A DNA stretch of 64,000 nucleotides from Nageia nagi (GCA_050084985.1 JBITNC010000001.1:131378001-131442000), one strand, 5' to 3'. Counted from the first letter of the stretch, positions 10,036 to 22,361 are shown. Made by a program: numbers and translations. Notes: a model not told the origin generated them from the letters alone.

Positions 10036-11790
10036 GTGGAAGAACTGGAAGAAATTTTGGAGGAAATAAGTTGTGAACAACAAATGGGAGAGCTAAAAGA
10101 AGAGGACCAAACTTCATCATTGGTAAGTGTTCAAGATGTATTTAACATACCAAATGATGATCAAACTCACTTTTTGTTAATATTCAGATGTCCACTTACC
10201 CATATTATACCTAAAGGTGAAGCTTTTAGAGAAAGAACAAAAATATTTCATTCATTATTCCCACATCATTGTCCGTTGAATTCACTAGCTCAACTTTTGG
10301 ATCAAAGTAGTTTAATTGCACCAGGAATGAAATCAGTTCAGATCTTGCCTGGAAAGACACTCAACATCGGTAGCTCGTTAACTTTTCAAGAAGAAGAAGA
10401 CACAATCAAAATGCTGAGAGCTCACACAAGAGCATTTGCTTGGGACTACTCAGACATGAAAGGTATTCATCCTGACATTTGTACTCATCATATTTATACA
10501 GATGATTCTAATCCTGTAAACCAACCTCCTAGGAGAATCAACCTAGCTCTTAAAGATATTGTGAAAATAGAAATAGAAAAGTTGTTAAAAGTAGATTTTA
10601 TCTATCCTATTTCTAATAGTAGATGGGTTTCACCTTTAGTGTTGGTACCAAAGAAAAATGGAAAGTGGAGAGTCTGTGTAGACTATAGAACCTTGAACAA
10701 AGCCACTCACAGGGATCATTTCCCCTTACCATTTATAGATCAAGTATTGGATAATTTGGCTAGAAAGAAGTACTTTTCATTTCTAGATGGGTTTAGTGGT
10801 TATAATTAGATAAAGATTGCAATAGAAGACCAAGAGAAAACCACTTTTACTTGTCCATGGGGAATGTTTGCCTATAAAGTCCTACCTTTTGGCTTGTGTA
10901 ATGCACCTGCAACTTTTAAAAGAGCTATTCTTGCCATATTTTTAGATTTAACTAATGAGTGTGTGGAGGTTTATATGGATGAATTCACAATTTATGGCAA
11001 CACATTTAAAGAAGCATTGAAAAATCTAGAAAAAGTGTTGGTAAGATGTGAAGAACATAATTTATCCCTCAGTTTTGAGAAATGTTTTATGATGGTACAA
11101 GAGGGAATTGTACTGGGACACCATATATCAGCTCAAGGAATTCAAGTGGATCCAAAGAAAGTGGAAATCATTAAACAACTTCTAGTTCTAGAAACTCAGA
11201 CAAATGTTAGAAGATTTCTAGGACATGATGGGTATTACAGAAGATTTATCTAGAATTTTAGTAATATTGTAGCTCCTCTCTTTACATTACTACATAAGGA
11301 CATATATTTTGAATGGAAAATTGATTGTGAAGTAGCTTTTGAATCTATCAAAGATAAATTGATGACAACTCTAGTTTTGAGAGGACCAAATTGGAGCCTT
11401 CCTTTCCACATCCATACTGATGCCTCCAATTATGCTATTGGAGCAGTTTTGGGACAAGAGGAACAAGATAAGTCTCACTATGCCATTTACTATATTAGTA
11501 AGAATTTGGTAGGAGCTGAAAGAAATTACACTACCATAGAAAAAGAATTTTTGGTAGTAGTATATGCCATAAATAAGTTCATATATTATATTACTGGATA
11601 TTAAGTATTTGTACACACTGACCATGCTGTAATTAAATATTTGATGAACAAGCCAGTAGTAAGTGGAAGAATAATCAGATGGTTATTACTTTTGCAAGAA
11701 TTCAATGTTATAATTGTTGATAAACCTGGTAAAGCTAATGTGGTGGTAGATTTCTTATCTAGATTGAATATGGATAGAACTGATGATCTT
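10036..11790 (+). pseudogene. pol: gypsy reverse transcriptase-RNase H
   Basis: Copies element RNA into DNA. Visible RT blocks: SRWVSPLVLVPKKNGKWRVC, VDYRTLN, FLDGFSGYN, FTCPWGMFAYKVLPFGLCNA, and the catalytic box as VYMDEFTIYG. The second Asp of YxDD is Glu (GAT to GAA), which should abolish activity. The connection SLSFEKC...LGHHIS and FLGHDGYYRRFI follows. RNase H: HIHTDASNYAIGAVL (first Asp), ERNYTTIEKE (Glu), VFVHTDHAVIKYLM. Frame is kept throughout, interrupted by TAG 10807, TAG 11251 and TAA 11602; the first two sit at Gln positions conserved in the family (GYNQIKI, FIQNF). No archaeal-type second RNase H follows. Confidence 0.93.
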
Positions 11791-13110
11791 GTGGAGGATT
11801 CTTTTACAGATGAACAACTTTTTGCTATCTCAATACAATCTCCTTGGTTTGTAGATATAGCAAATTATATTGTCACAGGTAAAACTCCTCCACATTACTC
11901 TCCAAAATAGAAAAAGGGTCTGATAAAAGAAAGTGCATCATATAAATGGGTGAATGGAATGTTGTTTAAATGTGGTCCTAATCATATTCTTTGAAGATGT
12001 CTTAGAATAGATGAAGTCTTTGATGTTTTCAGAGCTTGTCATGATGAACCCTCAGGAGGACATTATTCTGCCAAGAGGAAAATTCAAAAGGTATTAGATG
12101 CTAGATACTATTGGTCATCTATGCATAAAGATGTGAAGAAATATGTGGATCAGTGTGATCAATGTCAAAGAATGGGTAGGCCTACTATGATAACTCAAAT
12201 GCCACTTCATCCCCAAGTTGTAATTGAACCATTCAAATAATGGGGAATAGACTTTATGGGACCAATCAGTCCACCCTCATGAGGTAAGAAGCATATTTTG
12301 GTTTGTATAGATTACACTACTAAATAGGTAGAAGTATGTGCACTTGTGCAAGCAAGGGAAGAAAAAGTAGTAGATTTTCTATATACAAACATTATGCAAA
12401 GGTTTGGAACTTCAAAATTTTTAGTTTCAGATTAAGGACCTCAATTTATGTCTCACATGATAAAGCATTTTATTGATCACTATCAGATTACCCATAAGAA
12501 AGCTTCCCCATATCACCCATAAACTAGTGGTCAAGTAGAGGTCACTAATAGAGAATTAGAAAGGATCTTAACCAAAACTGTTGCTTCACATAGGAAGGAT
12601 TGGGCAAGTAGACTCTTTGAAGTCGTATGGGCTTATAATATAACATGGAAGTCCACAACAAGACTTTCACCTTATGAATTAGTATATGGAAAGAAACCAC
12701 TCTTACTAATAGAGTTTGAAATTCAGACTCTTAGAACAGCCTTAGAAGTGGAGATTGATCTAAATGAGGCCCAAAGAGATAGATTGATCCAATTGAGAGC
12801 ATTAGATGAGCAGAGGAGGGAAGCTTTACATCAAACTAAAATCATTTAGCAGTAAAGAAAGATATGGCATGATAAGAATTTGAGGAATACACAGTTCAAC
12901 ATAGGGAATTGGGTTCTCTTGTTTGATTCCAAATACCAAAATTTCATGGGAAAATTGCAGACAAGGTGGCTTGGACCTTACAACATCTTGCAGGTCTTCA
13001 ATAATGGAACTGTTCAACTTCAACCAATTGATGGGTCTAAAAGAACCATGTTGGTTAATGGGCATCAACTTTGACCTTACATTCTGCCAAAGAATAAAGA
13101 ATAGTTCATT
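11791..13110 (+). pseudogene. pol: gypsy integrase
   Basis: Inserts the DNA copy. A His/Cys zinc-binding region is seen (ACHDEPSGGHYSAKRK ... CDQCQRM). The DDE core is present: WGIDFMGPI (Asp), LVSD-stop-GPQF (Asp), and SGQVEVTNRELE (Glu). The C-terminal GPF/Y module reads RWLGPYNILQV...GTVQLQ and ends with VNGHQL-stop-PYI; there is no chromodomain. Nine premature stops (11908, 11992, 12238, 12280, 12325, 12433, 12520, 12847, 12853) and the one at 13072 are all in a single uninterrupted frame. Each is explained by CAG/CAA to TAG/TAA or CGA to TGA. Confidence 0.92.
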
Positions 13111-13945
13111 CAATAGTTAAGGATAGCAGATTTGGATTTAATTGAGGAAGGATCTTCTTCCTCATACAAATCAAATTGATCAGCTTACAAGGAAGTAGGA
13201 ATAAAGACTAAATCTGAATCATCAGAGTTAGTCAGGACCAGTGATGGTCCTATCTTTCTTTTCTTTAAAAAAAAAGAGGAATAACAATGTATGTATGGAA
13301 ATGGATAGTTTAAACTCTTTCTTCTAACATTAAGAAGCATTCTAGACTGGCTCCAAAAACTATTTTATGACTAGCTCCAGAAACTATTTTATGACTAGCT
13401 CCAAAAACTAGCTCCAAAAACTATTTTATGACTAGCTCTAGAAACTATTTTATGACTAGCTCCAGAAACTATTTTGTAACTAGCTCCAAAAACCATCAAG
13501 CATAGCTCCAGAAAGCACGATACGTCAGCCTCAAAATTACCGTCAACTTTGGAATCTTCTCTCTCACATGGTCATTATCATCAGCATGATCTGGAGTCTA
13601 GTTGGCATCTGAAGATGTGGCGTGACAGGTATGCATTTAATAATTAAATTGATAGTTAAATAATTGTGAAATCATTTAAGTCATGATAAGTGTTCCAAGG
13701 AGTAAATGTTGATCAAACAAAATAAATGCAAAAGACACCACTTGTACATTCTAGCACATCAAATGCGTGAGAAGTTAATGATACACATCATTAATATTAA
13801 TGGGAACAATTTGAGGTGACATGCACAAGCAAGTTGAAACCTACAGATGTCATTTTTACATGCATGCACCAGAAAGGAATTTCTCACAGTAAGCTCCAGA
13901 AGCCAGTTTACTAGAATTTAGATCCAGAAAACATTCAAAATCAAA
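13111..13945 (+). other. spacer between integrase and ORF3
   Basis: About 0.8 kb without a recognisable gene. It has a short tandem array of the LTR-type CTCCAGAAA motif (13340-13510) and single copies of that motif near 13890-13930. A splice acceptor for ORF3 could lie here, but none stands out. Confidence 0.6.
13340..13510 (+). repeat. 24-bp tandem repeat related to the LTR minisatellite
   Basis: About seven units of GACTAGCTCCAGAAACTATT plus TTAT (24 bp), some shortened. The core AGCTCCAGAAAC is shared with the LTR repeat, but the other half (CTATTTTAT) differs. Confidence 0.85.
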
Positions 13946-16499
13946 ATGGGGATGAAATGCAAGAAAGAACCAGAGAATACAAAGGAATTGAGAAAAGAGG
14001 TAGAATAGGTAGAAATCTTCCAAAAGTTTGACCTATTATAATTCTTTGATAAGTTTAGAGGATATAACAAGCAGCTAGTTTTAGACTTTACCGAAGGATT
14101 GAGGGAAAACTCTATAACATTGGGATCCCATACAATACCAGTCATTAAGAATTCAATTAGTGAATTAATAGGGTTACCAATGCTTGGAGAAAATTTGTTG
14201 AAAAGAGATAGTTATCCAAATTTTTTGGAACAATTTCATCCAAGCATAGAATAGAAGGCAGAAGTGTACAAAACCTTTGGACATATTCAAGGAGTAAAAT
14301 GAAATACCTTACCTGAAAAATGGGCAAAAGTAGCTCTATGGATAATGAGGTATATCACCTGTGAAGGGCAATATGCCACCCTAATGGGGCACCATCTAAG
14401 GCTGTTAATATGTTTAAGGTATGACAATTACACCTCTTGTAATTTGTCTATGTTAGTGCTCCAAAATTTACAGAAAATGGCTACAAAGGTTAGGGAAAAA
14501 ACTGATAACAAATCATTTGCCTTAAAACACCATGGTTTAGTAACATTGCTCTACAGAGAATATATTTTGAGAAAGAAGAATGATGATAGATTGTGGGAGG
14601 AATTCTAGAGGCAATACCCCTTAGAAAACCCTGATGTTCATAATGTCTTAAAGATGGGAACTATAGAAATGGGAGCGGCATCAAGCTCTCACATTGAAAC
14701 TGTTCCAGTTATTTCTGTTGAAAATATGAACATAGTTCAGACAGAGGAAAGTTTCAATGTAGGTACACAATAGGACATTCCTTCTAGTCTAGAAGAAGTA
14801 GAATTACAACTTGTATCTAAGAGAAGATCAAAAAGGTTAAGGAAGAAGTAGTCTCAAGAAAAAGAGTCATCCCCATAGAAAAGACATCAAGTGGAAAAGA
14901 CTCTGGAAATAAATGATAGTGGCCATCCAATTACTATTGATGAATTGGATCTAATAGCAAGAGAAATTCAACCTTTAGAACCAGCTCCAGAGTTAGTTCC
15001 AGAATCAACTCCAGAATCAACTCCCGAGTCAGCTCCAGAATTAGATATACAAATTCCAAAAGATAGCATTGGAAGATTGGAGCAAGAAGAGGAATCAGAA
15101 CTCTAGAAATTATAGAAGTAGATCTAGGCCATGGAACAAGCAAATGCACAATTGGTGAGTGAAAATTCTATTCTTATTAGCAAGAGTACAAAGTTAGAGG
15201 AATAGAATTTATAGTTGCTTCAAGATTTACTAGCTTAGAAACAATGTTAGCTAAGGAAAGGGAAATGCCTAATATGCTTCAACAATTAGCAACTGAATTA
15301 GATAAAAAAGGAATTTGTTTGGATAGATGTCAAAATGTTGAACAAGTAGGGGAGCAGTTAGCTAATTTAGTTACAAAATAGAGTGAAGAAATAAAACAAA
15401 TAAAAGATACTATTCAACAATCAAAAGAAATTATTGAAAGGATGGAAGATTCAAACTTCAAAACCTTTCAAGAGATTAGAACTTTAAAGAAGCATAACAA
15501 AGAAATTCCACTCATCAAGCAAGCAGTCAAAGATTTATGTAGAATATGTGATGAGCTTGTTCAGCTGAAGCAACCCTTAGTTATGTACAGTAGGTACATC
15601 AAAGAGCAATTTTTGAAATGGAAAGTAAAAAGAATCAAGGAAGGATTGCAATATAACTTAGACACAGGAGCAGACTTTATTAGAGCATATTTTGAATTAG
15701 CAAAACAAGAAAGATACCTCCTATGTGAATTGTATGTACATGATTTCATTCTTAGGGGTAACATAAGATTCTTTCTAGTAGTGTTTGTAGGGGAAATCCA
15801 GATACAAGCTTTTGTATCTATTTTGTATAATCAAATTCAATAGAGAGATGAAATGGAACAATTCCCACAAAAAGATTTGGGTGATAATTTCTGGGTTAGA
15901 CAACAACCTATATATGTTGATGAGGCAAGATCACTTTTCATGGTAGAAATAAATAGAGATTTAAACATTACCAAGGAATGTTAAATGAGTGCTTGACTAG
16001 ATGCCTAACCACAACACAGGCTATATTTAATCAGGCTTTAGCTAGTTGTCAAAGGAGATGGGATTTTTAGATAGATCAACATAAGCAAAGGGAAATTATT
16101 TCCCCAAATAATCTGAGATGGAGCAAAAGAAGAGTTGAAACACTATGTGTAATAATAAGAAAAGCACCCTATCAATGGATTGGACAACGGTTTAGACCAT
16201 TATTAGTTTTGGAACCAGCTTCTTTTTGGCAAGATGAGAGTCCCCAAAATTAGCAGTTATTTCAGATTTGGGAAATAGAAATGAGAATGAGTAAAGGCTT
16301 GGGAAATTATGTTGAAAGGCCAAAATTGGATAGTATAGGCCCAACAAAGATAAATCTTCTATTAAGAGAAGATAAAGAAAAGAATTTTGAATGCTTATAT
16401 CCATATGACCTGAGCCTGATGATGAAAGATTTAAATTCTCTTGACCATAATTCTGATCCACAATCCAGTGACTCTAAAAGTAATGATTCAGGAAGGTAA
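13946..16499 (+). pseudogene. third reading frame (ORF3) of gypsy element, unknown function
   Basis: A sense-strand coding remnant of about 850 codons between integrase and the PPT. ATG at 13946 gives MGMKCKKEPENTKELRKEVE. The N-terminal third looks globular (DFTEGLRENSITLGSHTIP, ISELIGLPMLGENLL, WAKVALWIMRYITCEGQYA). A basic then acidic low-complexity linker follows, with PAPELVPESTPESTPESAPE (about 14976-15035). Next is a coiled-coil-like segment (15120-15440; e.g. LQQLATELDKKG, EEIKQIKDTIQQSKEIIERM), then a C-terminal domain (FIRAYFELAKQERYLLCELY). Several TAG stops and two frame changes (near 15245 and between 15850 and 16280) break it. I see no signal peptide, transmembrane helix or cleavage site, so an envelope role is not supported. 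It sits where Athila elements keep an env-like ORF. Function unknown. Confidence 0.75.
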
Positions 16500-16556
16500 T
16501 TAAGTAATTGAGGGGGCTCAATTTTGATTGCTATAGGAGTAGCAATGTTTTCTATT

Positions 16557-16564
16557 GGGGAGAA
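16557..16564 (+). promoter_or_regulatory. gypsy polypurine tract
   Basis: GGGGAGAA directly abuts the 3' LTR. A second run, GAGGGGGC near 16510, could be an additional or older PPT. Confidence 0.75.
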
Positions 16565-18167
16565 TGATGAGACTCGAAATGGTCTCATTTTTGATGCATT
16601 TATTTAATGTGTTAAGGACATTTGGAACACTAATATGACTTGAATGATATTACCAATTGTTATAAACTGTCTAATTTAATGTTGAATGCATATTTGTTTG
16701 ATCTTTCATTTATTAATGTTATTTGTAATTTTGATGCATGAAAAATTACTATTTATGTTTGAATAATGTTTATTGAGTACATATTCTGACTTCTCATAAG
16801 AATGATGGTTGCAAGTATCAAGTTTCTAGCTCTAGAGTAATCTAATTGAGAGCTCCAGAAAATGACATAAGTCTAGCTCCAGAAATTGACTTAAGTCTAG
16901 TGCTAGAAAGCAACTTAAGATTGGCTCCAGAAATAGACTTAAGTCTAGTGCCAGAAAGCAACTTAAGACTAGCTCCAGAAATTGACTTAAGTCTAGCACC
17001 AGAAAGTAACTTAAGATTGGCTCCAGAAAGTGACTTTAGTCTAGCACCAGAAAGTGACTTTAGTCTAGCACTAGAAAGTGACTTCAATCTAGCTCCATAA
17101 ACTGACTTAAGTCTAGCACCAAAAATTGACTTAAGTTTGGCTTCAAAAATCAACTTAAGTCTAGCACTAGAAAGCAACTTCAGTCTAGCACCAGAAACTA
17201 ACTTAAGTCTGGCTCCAAAAATCAACTTAAGTCTAGCACTAGAAACTAACTTAAGTCTAGCACCAAAAAGTGACTTAAGTTTGGCTCTAGAAACTATTTA
17301 TAGGCTCAGTTCCAGAAACCATGGCTCCAGAAAAGTTCTTGAAATGTAGCTCCAAAAAGGTTCCTAAAATGTAGCTCCAGAAAGGTTCCTGAAATATAGC
17401 TCCAGAAAGGCTCCTAAATTATAGCTCCAGAAATATAGAAGAATCAGATGCACAAAGCTAAGATGACAGCTACATTGAAGATAGAGAAGAACATGGATCA
17501 GTTAGAGAAACTAGAGGAGCCAAAGAAGAATTCAAGTAGACTTATTCCAATTTGGAACTAGTCTTAAGGACAAAGTAACTAATTCTATTTTAGACTTGAT
17601 CTTTACATAATTATCTCCAAAATATTAGCAAACAGCGTAGGATAAGAAGGATTGTATGACCCAAATGAATAGGTCAAGTAGTATATATTTAGAATGATTA
17701 GTTAAAAAGCATTAATGAGCCTATTAGAATAAATAGAGACTTGGTGATAGAATAAAGAGGGGGGGGGAGGAAGGACTAGCTTTTGTAATCAAATTATACC
17801 AGTTCATTTGGAAAAGCAATAAAAAGGTGTGACAATTCTTTAACACTGTGTTTAATTGTGAGTCTCTACTAGGAAGAGGGGGCCCACTCCTACTGATAGA
17901 GGTCTCTTATTTATTTCATGTCAATTTCCAATTTTCTGCAAAGTATTTGATAGCAACTTAGTGTGTGTGTTTTCTCCATTTCCTTCAGTTTACTGCAACT
18001 TTATCTTTCCATTTTAAGTCATGCAAGTATAAATTTAGCATTATTGTATGATTGAAATTAGAATTTTCCAAGTAGAACAAGGGATAAAATAGAGTCCTCA
18101 ACTACATATAGCCTTGTACACCAACTCAGGATTGACAAAAATTAAATGATGAATTGACGCCTCACCA
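16565..18167 (+). repeat. gypsy 3' LTR
   Basis: 1603 bp, TGATGAGACTCG...CTCACCA, matching 304-1904. Differences counted by eye: about 8 in the first 290 bp and about 17 in the last 325 bp, so roughly 95-97% identical in those parts. It contains the 24-bp minisatellite; one unit has a stop (17098) in the frame that is open in the 5' copy. Confidence 0.93.
16846..17311 (+). repeat. 24-bp minisatellite in 3' LTR
   Basis: Same array as 584-1050, nearly the same length, with unit-by-unit sequence differences. Open frames here (both strands) reflect the repeat period, not a gene. Confidence 0.9.
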
Positions 18168-18172
18168 ATATG
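18168..18172 (+). repeat. target-site duplication ATATG (right copy)
   Basis: Identical to 299-303. Confidence 0.93.
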
Positions 18173-21100
18173 TATCAATCACATAGTGATGCCTTCCCTA
18201 TAAATGATGCCAAAAATAGAAAGGTTTTATAGTATGATTTAATTATCAACCTAAGGTTAACTCCACTTACAAGGAAATTGCACAATATATGCAAGAACAC
18301 TTAGTAATTTGATTAGAAGTCATAGACTCAGTAGATATGGCTTGTAAAGAATATGAAAGTAAAAAGCTACAAAAACTCAAAAAGAAACCAATTCACACTT
18401 TACTGAATTGAAGCACATTCACACAAAAGAAATAAAAAATATTGAAAATAAATGAAATACAAATAAAAAACTCAATCAAGTAAAATAAACAACAATACAA
18501 TCAAATAAAAGATGTAAAGGACACAACTAGCCTAGTATAGGGGTTTAGGTGGATCCATACCCTAGTCATAAATCCATGTTAGAATATGTAACACATCCTT
18601 ATATTCACAAGCATAAAATATTATTGATGAATAATTCTTATTACAATTATGACCAACTTCTCTTCTCCATATCTCAAGCATCAAATTCTCCTTATATATG
18701 TTTTGGAAAGAGAATCTAGTTACAACTTTATTTAGTATTGAATAATTTCCTATGGTTGGTTTCTTAAGATAGAGTGACTCAAATATATTACAATTAGAAT
18801 CAAAATAATTTAAATGAATTATATTTTCCATTAGTCTAAGAATTTGCCAATGCATGAAAATAGAAGTATGATAACTAATGCATCTTGATTGATCAATACA
18901 TTGAAAGTTCATTATGTCCATATTCTCAACCTCACAATATGTGATTGGGAAGTTTAAGGTACATGAGTATCTTGATTGTAGCCTCTTATATTTGATTTGG
19001 TTTATGGTTTGTTTCCTCTTATGTATGGTTTCAATAATCTAGGATTTGAATTTAATGACACTTAGATACATTCTATATATTTACCTAGCTTACCGAAGAT
19101 ACACTTCAACAACATATGTCATTGTGTCAACCAAAAATTCTTCCAATATGTTGGGCTTATAGAAAATCTAACACTAAAAATGAATTAATTTTATTCCTTA
19201 AATAGGCTAATGTTTCTTCTCATGTTCAATTCCCATTTTCTATGGAGTGTTACAAACCACTATGGGCCAATCATTATAATTTATTTATTCATAAGGTGTT
19301 TCTACCTGACCTTAAACTACTTTTGTTGTTATTGTGGTATGTTTATTCATAGAAAGGTACTATTTTCATGCTTTCATAGACCAGGAAGGTCCCAAAACAT
19401 ATAAAATAACATAGAAAATACTCACTTTGATTTATAACATAATTTCTATATATATTCTATTAATCATTCATGGAGGTGTACAAAATAATGATGAATAATG
19501 TTATTTGTGGGTGAAGTAAATGGTGAAATAGGTGGTATTTTAATGACTCATCACCTTGATTCGATGTACACCAAATATTCCTTGATTTTCTTTTCAAAAA
19601 TATTTACACAAATATGTAACGCCAAGCTAAAACATATGACATATTGAATTGGTAACTCTTAATTTTCAAATTTGATCATACTAACCTATCTAAAACCATC
19701 AACAAAATATATAAAAGAACTTATTGGAATGTAATCATGATAATATATTGCTTATTTAAGATTTCATATAATGTTAACCTATGCTTTCTAGAAGTCATAA
19801 GTAATTTATAAATGAATGAATTAAAGGATAGAGGCCTCAATGCTCAAATACAAATTGAAGAATCTAAGGCCAAAGGCCTTAATTCTTTGATACCAATTGA
19901 GATTTTGAATTTATCATGCTCCAAGGATGGCAAACAAAGGCATAAATTGCCAAATTTTGATACCAACATTTAGTTCTTTGAATAAATAATTTAAAGATCT
20001 CTAATACTTGTTAAAGTACTATGGATAAGTAAGATTTGAATATGTGAATAATATTTTGAAGCTATGTTGAAGTTTTATGATTCTCCAATGACTAGTGAAC
20101 TACTTTACCAACATATAGTGTGAGAATACAACGTTATGAAGAATGGCCTAGTTACCAAGATGAAACATCACAAACATTGATGTTTTTAATATGATTGGAT
20201 AGATATTTAAGAAAAATTTTAAACAAATACTCACATGAATAAAAAAAATATATAGATATTTGAAAATATAGATTTGAAGTTGGGTAAAAAAAATTACCAA
20301 AAATATGGTGACTAAGGAGATGTGGCAAGCAATGTGAATGTGACAAATTGCATAAAACTAAACATCATAAAATCATACTTTTTAATATATGGTTGGAAAG
20401 GTATCAAATATAACTTTCTAAAAATATATACCATTGTAAAAATTGATGAGTTTAAATTTAAAAAGTCATGTTTGAAGTTGAGGTCACCAAGATGAGTTTT
20501 GGTCATCAAACTAGAGTTGTTCACCAATGACAAGATCACCTTCAATGATGTAACTTTAGTGAATATGGAGAAAAATGGGTAATGTTATATATGGTTGAAA
20601 ATTTAGAAAAAAGATATTTATAATAATTAAATATCCATAAAAATTAGATCAAATTAACTTTAGTGAATTTGGAAACAAGAGAACTTAATTATTACAAATT
20701 TCTATAGTTGATAGGCTACATATAGGGGTAAAAATAATATTATGTAAATTTGAAGATTATTAAAGGATATATCAAGTGTTATATATGGTTGAAAATGGGA
20801 ATAAATATACTTTATAATGGTTTAAGAATAAAATTAATAACATTGATAAATATTTGATGAATATTAATGATATGAAGCCATATCAATCTAGAAATTATAT
20901 AGACTCGGTATACTATATGTGAAAAAAATGGATGAAGGTTAGAAAATATCATACACAGTATAAGGTTTAATATATGGTTGAAAAGGTTAAAATAAGTTTT
21001 TTTTTAAAAGATGAAATACCCATAAAAAGTGAGGTTTTATAAAAATTAAATGGCCCCTAAAGGCTTACTACTTTTTCTATGGGAAAATACAATGAACATG

Positions 21101-22140
21101 TTTTTTTGGAAAGGTAAAAACATAACATAAATATGAGAAGGAGGTGCGAAAGATGATAGATGGAAAATTTCAAAGGGGAAATAAGGGAATAATTATGCTA
21201 ATTTTTTCTAACAAGCCTGTGAGCCTTTGGTTATGCAAATTAATTTATCCTTGATATTGGTGCTTTTCAAATGATACAATTGGGGACATTACAAACAACG
21301 CAAAATGATGGTAGACTTAACATCATTGTGAGGGATGGATCATAGTTTATTATTAAGACTATTGGGTTGGAAACTTGAGGTCAATGCAAGCTAGGGACTT
21401 AGTTTGGCATCATACAAAAATAACACATAGAGGAATGCATCTTCTTTGGCTTCAAAGGTGGAGTTGGGTTGTCACACCAACTTGTTGGAAGTTGGATATG
21501 GCATCTATGGTCATGAGGCTATAAGCCATGATGGAGACTAAGAGATCTTTGTGTAACCTCTTCTAACAAGAGGTGATGATAGATACTAGATTCCATTCAA
21601 AGGTAGAGATACAAGGGAAAAAAATCTACCTTAAGGTTCCATCATCAATCAATCCATAAAAATGGGTAAGAATAACCTTGTATGCATAATTCATGGTACT
21701 CATCCAAACATTGATTCAATTAAAAAATGGGAAAATATTAAAATAAAAATCAAAGGAAATGTAGAGGTAATTGCAATACCTAAGAAATATATTATATTTA
21801 TTTTTGATAACACAAAGGATCATGATTACCCTTCTGGGTTACCTTTCTACACTTTCCCTTTAAGTTATGGTATCATACAAGTTTTGAAAAAATTACAAGC
21901 TCCTTCAGAAAATTTATTACAACAGATGAAGTCTTGAAGGCTTGGATAAGATTTATAAAAGTAATATTTTATGCTATGGTATAATTTGATATCAAGCTTC
22001 AAAATGCTGCAACAATCAAATTAGACTTAGATGAGTATATTCAGGAATTAAGATACGAGAAAAATAATTATGTATGTTCTATATACAACTAGGTTGGGAA
22101 TTGCATTAGATCATGCTAGGCTCAATAGGTATAGAGACCA
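18173..22140. other. AT-rich region without recognisable genes
   Basis: About 4 kb between the gypsy element and the minus-strand copia. Open frames are short (119 codons at 18562-18921 minus; 91 codons at 21662-21937 plus) and match no family I know. A degenerate tandem array occupies about 20380-21060. It could hold very old transposon debris, but I see no motif to name it. Confidence 0.5.
20380..21060. repeat. degenerate ~195-bp tandem array
   Basis: The motif TATGGTTG, usually within (A/T)ATATATGGTTGRAAA, recurs at 20388, 20590, 20784 and 20973 (spacing 202, 194, 189). It is followed each time by AT-rich text with weak similarity (e.g. ATAYCCATAAAAA about 45 bp later in two units). Four decayed units are the simplest reading. 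Confidence 0.5.
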
Positions 22141-22145
22141 AAGTT
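22141..22145 (-). repeat. target-site duplication AAGTT (low-coordinate copy)
   Basis: AAGTT flanks the low-coordinate LTR and recurs at 28029-28033 beyond the other LTR. Confidence 0.85.
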
Positions 22146-22353
22146 TATTTGAGAGAAGATAAAATTTATATATTCCATTAATGACAAGGGTTTAAATACA
22201 ATAGAGAAGTGGGAGTCACATTTTGGTAGAGATAACAAAATTACCCATAAACCCTAATATTAAAATATGTAACATTAGTATAAAGACTAATGTATTTATT
22301 AAAGATATAGATACCTAAAGTATCTCTTACTATCTAATGTTTTATTTATAATA
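22146..22353 (-). repeat. copia 3' LTR (minus strand)
   Basis: About 208 bp. On the + strand it begins TATTTGAGAGAAG and ends TTATAATA. It aligns with 27844-28028 over its length, except for a roughly 23-bp extra segment near 22205-22230. Confidence 0.85.
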
Positions 22354-22361
22354 CCCCCCAT
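22354..22361 (-). promoter_or_regulatory. polypurine tract (minus strand)
   Basis: CCCCCCAT on the + strand, i.e. ATGGGGGG on the element strand, immediately before its 3' LTR. Confidence 0.75.

Larger units (their letters stand above)
304..18167 (+). mobile_element. complete Ty3/gypsy (Athila-like) LTR retrotransposon with nested copia
   Basis: This full-length element has 1.6-kb LTRs (304-1904, 16565-18167), a 5-bp target duplication, a degraded tRNA-Asp-type PBS, gag, protease, RT, RNase H, integrase, and a third reading frame before the 3' LTR. Domain order PR-RT-RH-INT marks it as Ty3/gypsy. The LRSG motif after gag, the integrase ending without a chromodomain, and the absence of an archaeal-type RNase H all point to the Athila lineage rather than Tat or chromoviruses (inference from motifs). 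Gag is split by the copia element at 3780-8929. The LTRs look about 95-97% alike by eye outside the minisatellite, so insertion is old. All protein genes are broken by stops, so it is not autonomous. Confidence 0.92.

Noticed and set aside
9421-13110. Reassigned genetic code (TAG/TAA read as Gln)
   Set aside because: TGA also interrupts conserved Arg positions, and the copia element also has a frameshift. Open gag/integrase frames end normally, so methylation-type decay explains the stops better.
13946-16499. Envelope gene (infectious endogenous retrovirus)
   Set aside because: Position fits, but no signal peptide, membrane anchor or cleavage motif is visible.
584-17311. CRISPR array
   Set aside because: Repeats are contiguous 24-bp minisatellites without unique spacers, in a eukaryotic retrotransposon LTR.
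18562-18921. 119-codon minus-strand ORF as a gene
   Set aside because: AT-rich composition, no recognisable domain, no neighbouring exons; expected by chance in 4 kb of AT-rich DNA.
21662-21937. 91-codon ORF as a LINE or host fragment
   Set aside because: Weak feel of a nucleic-acid-binding fold only; no motif strong enough to name.
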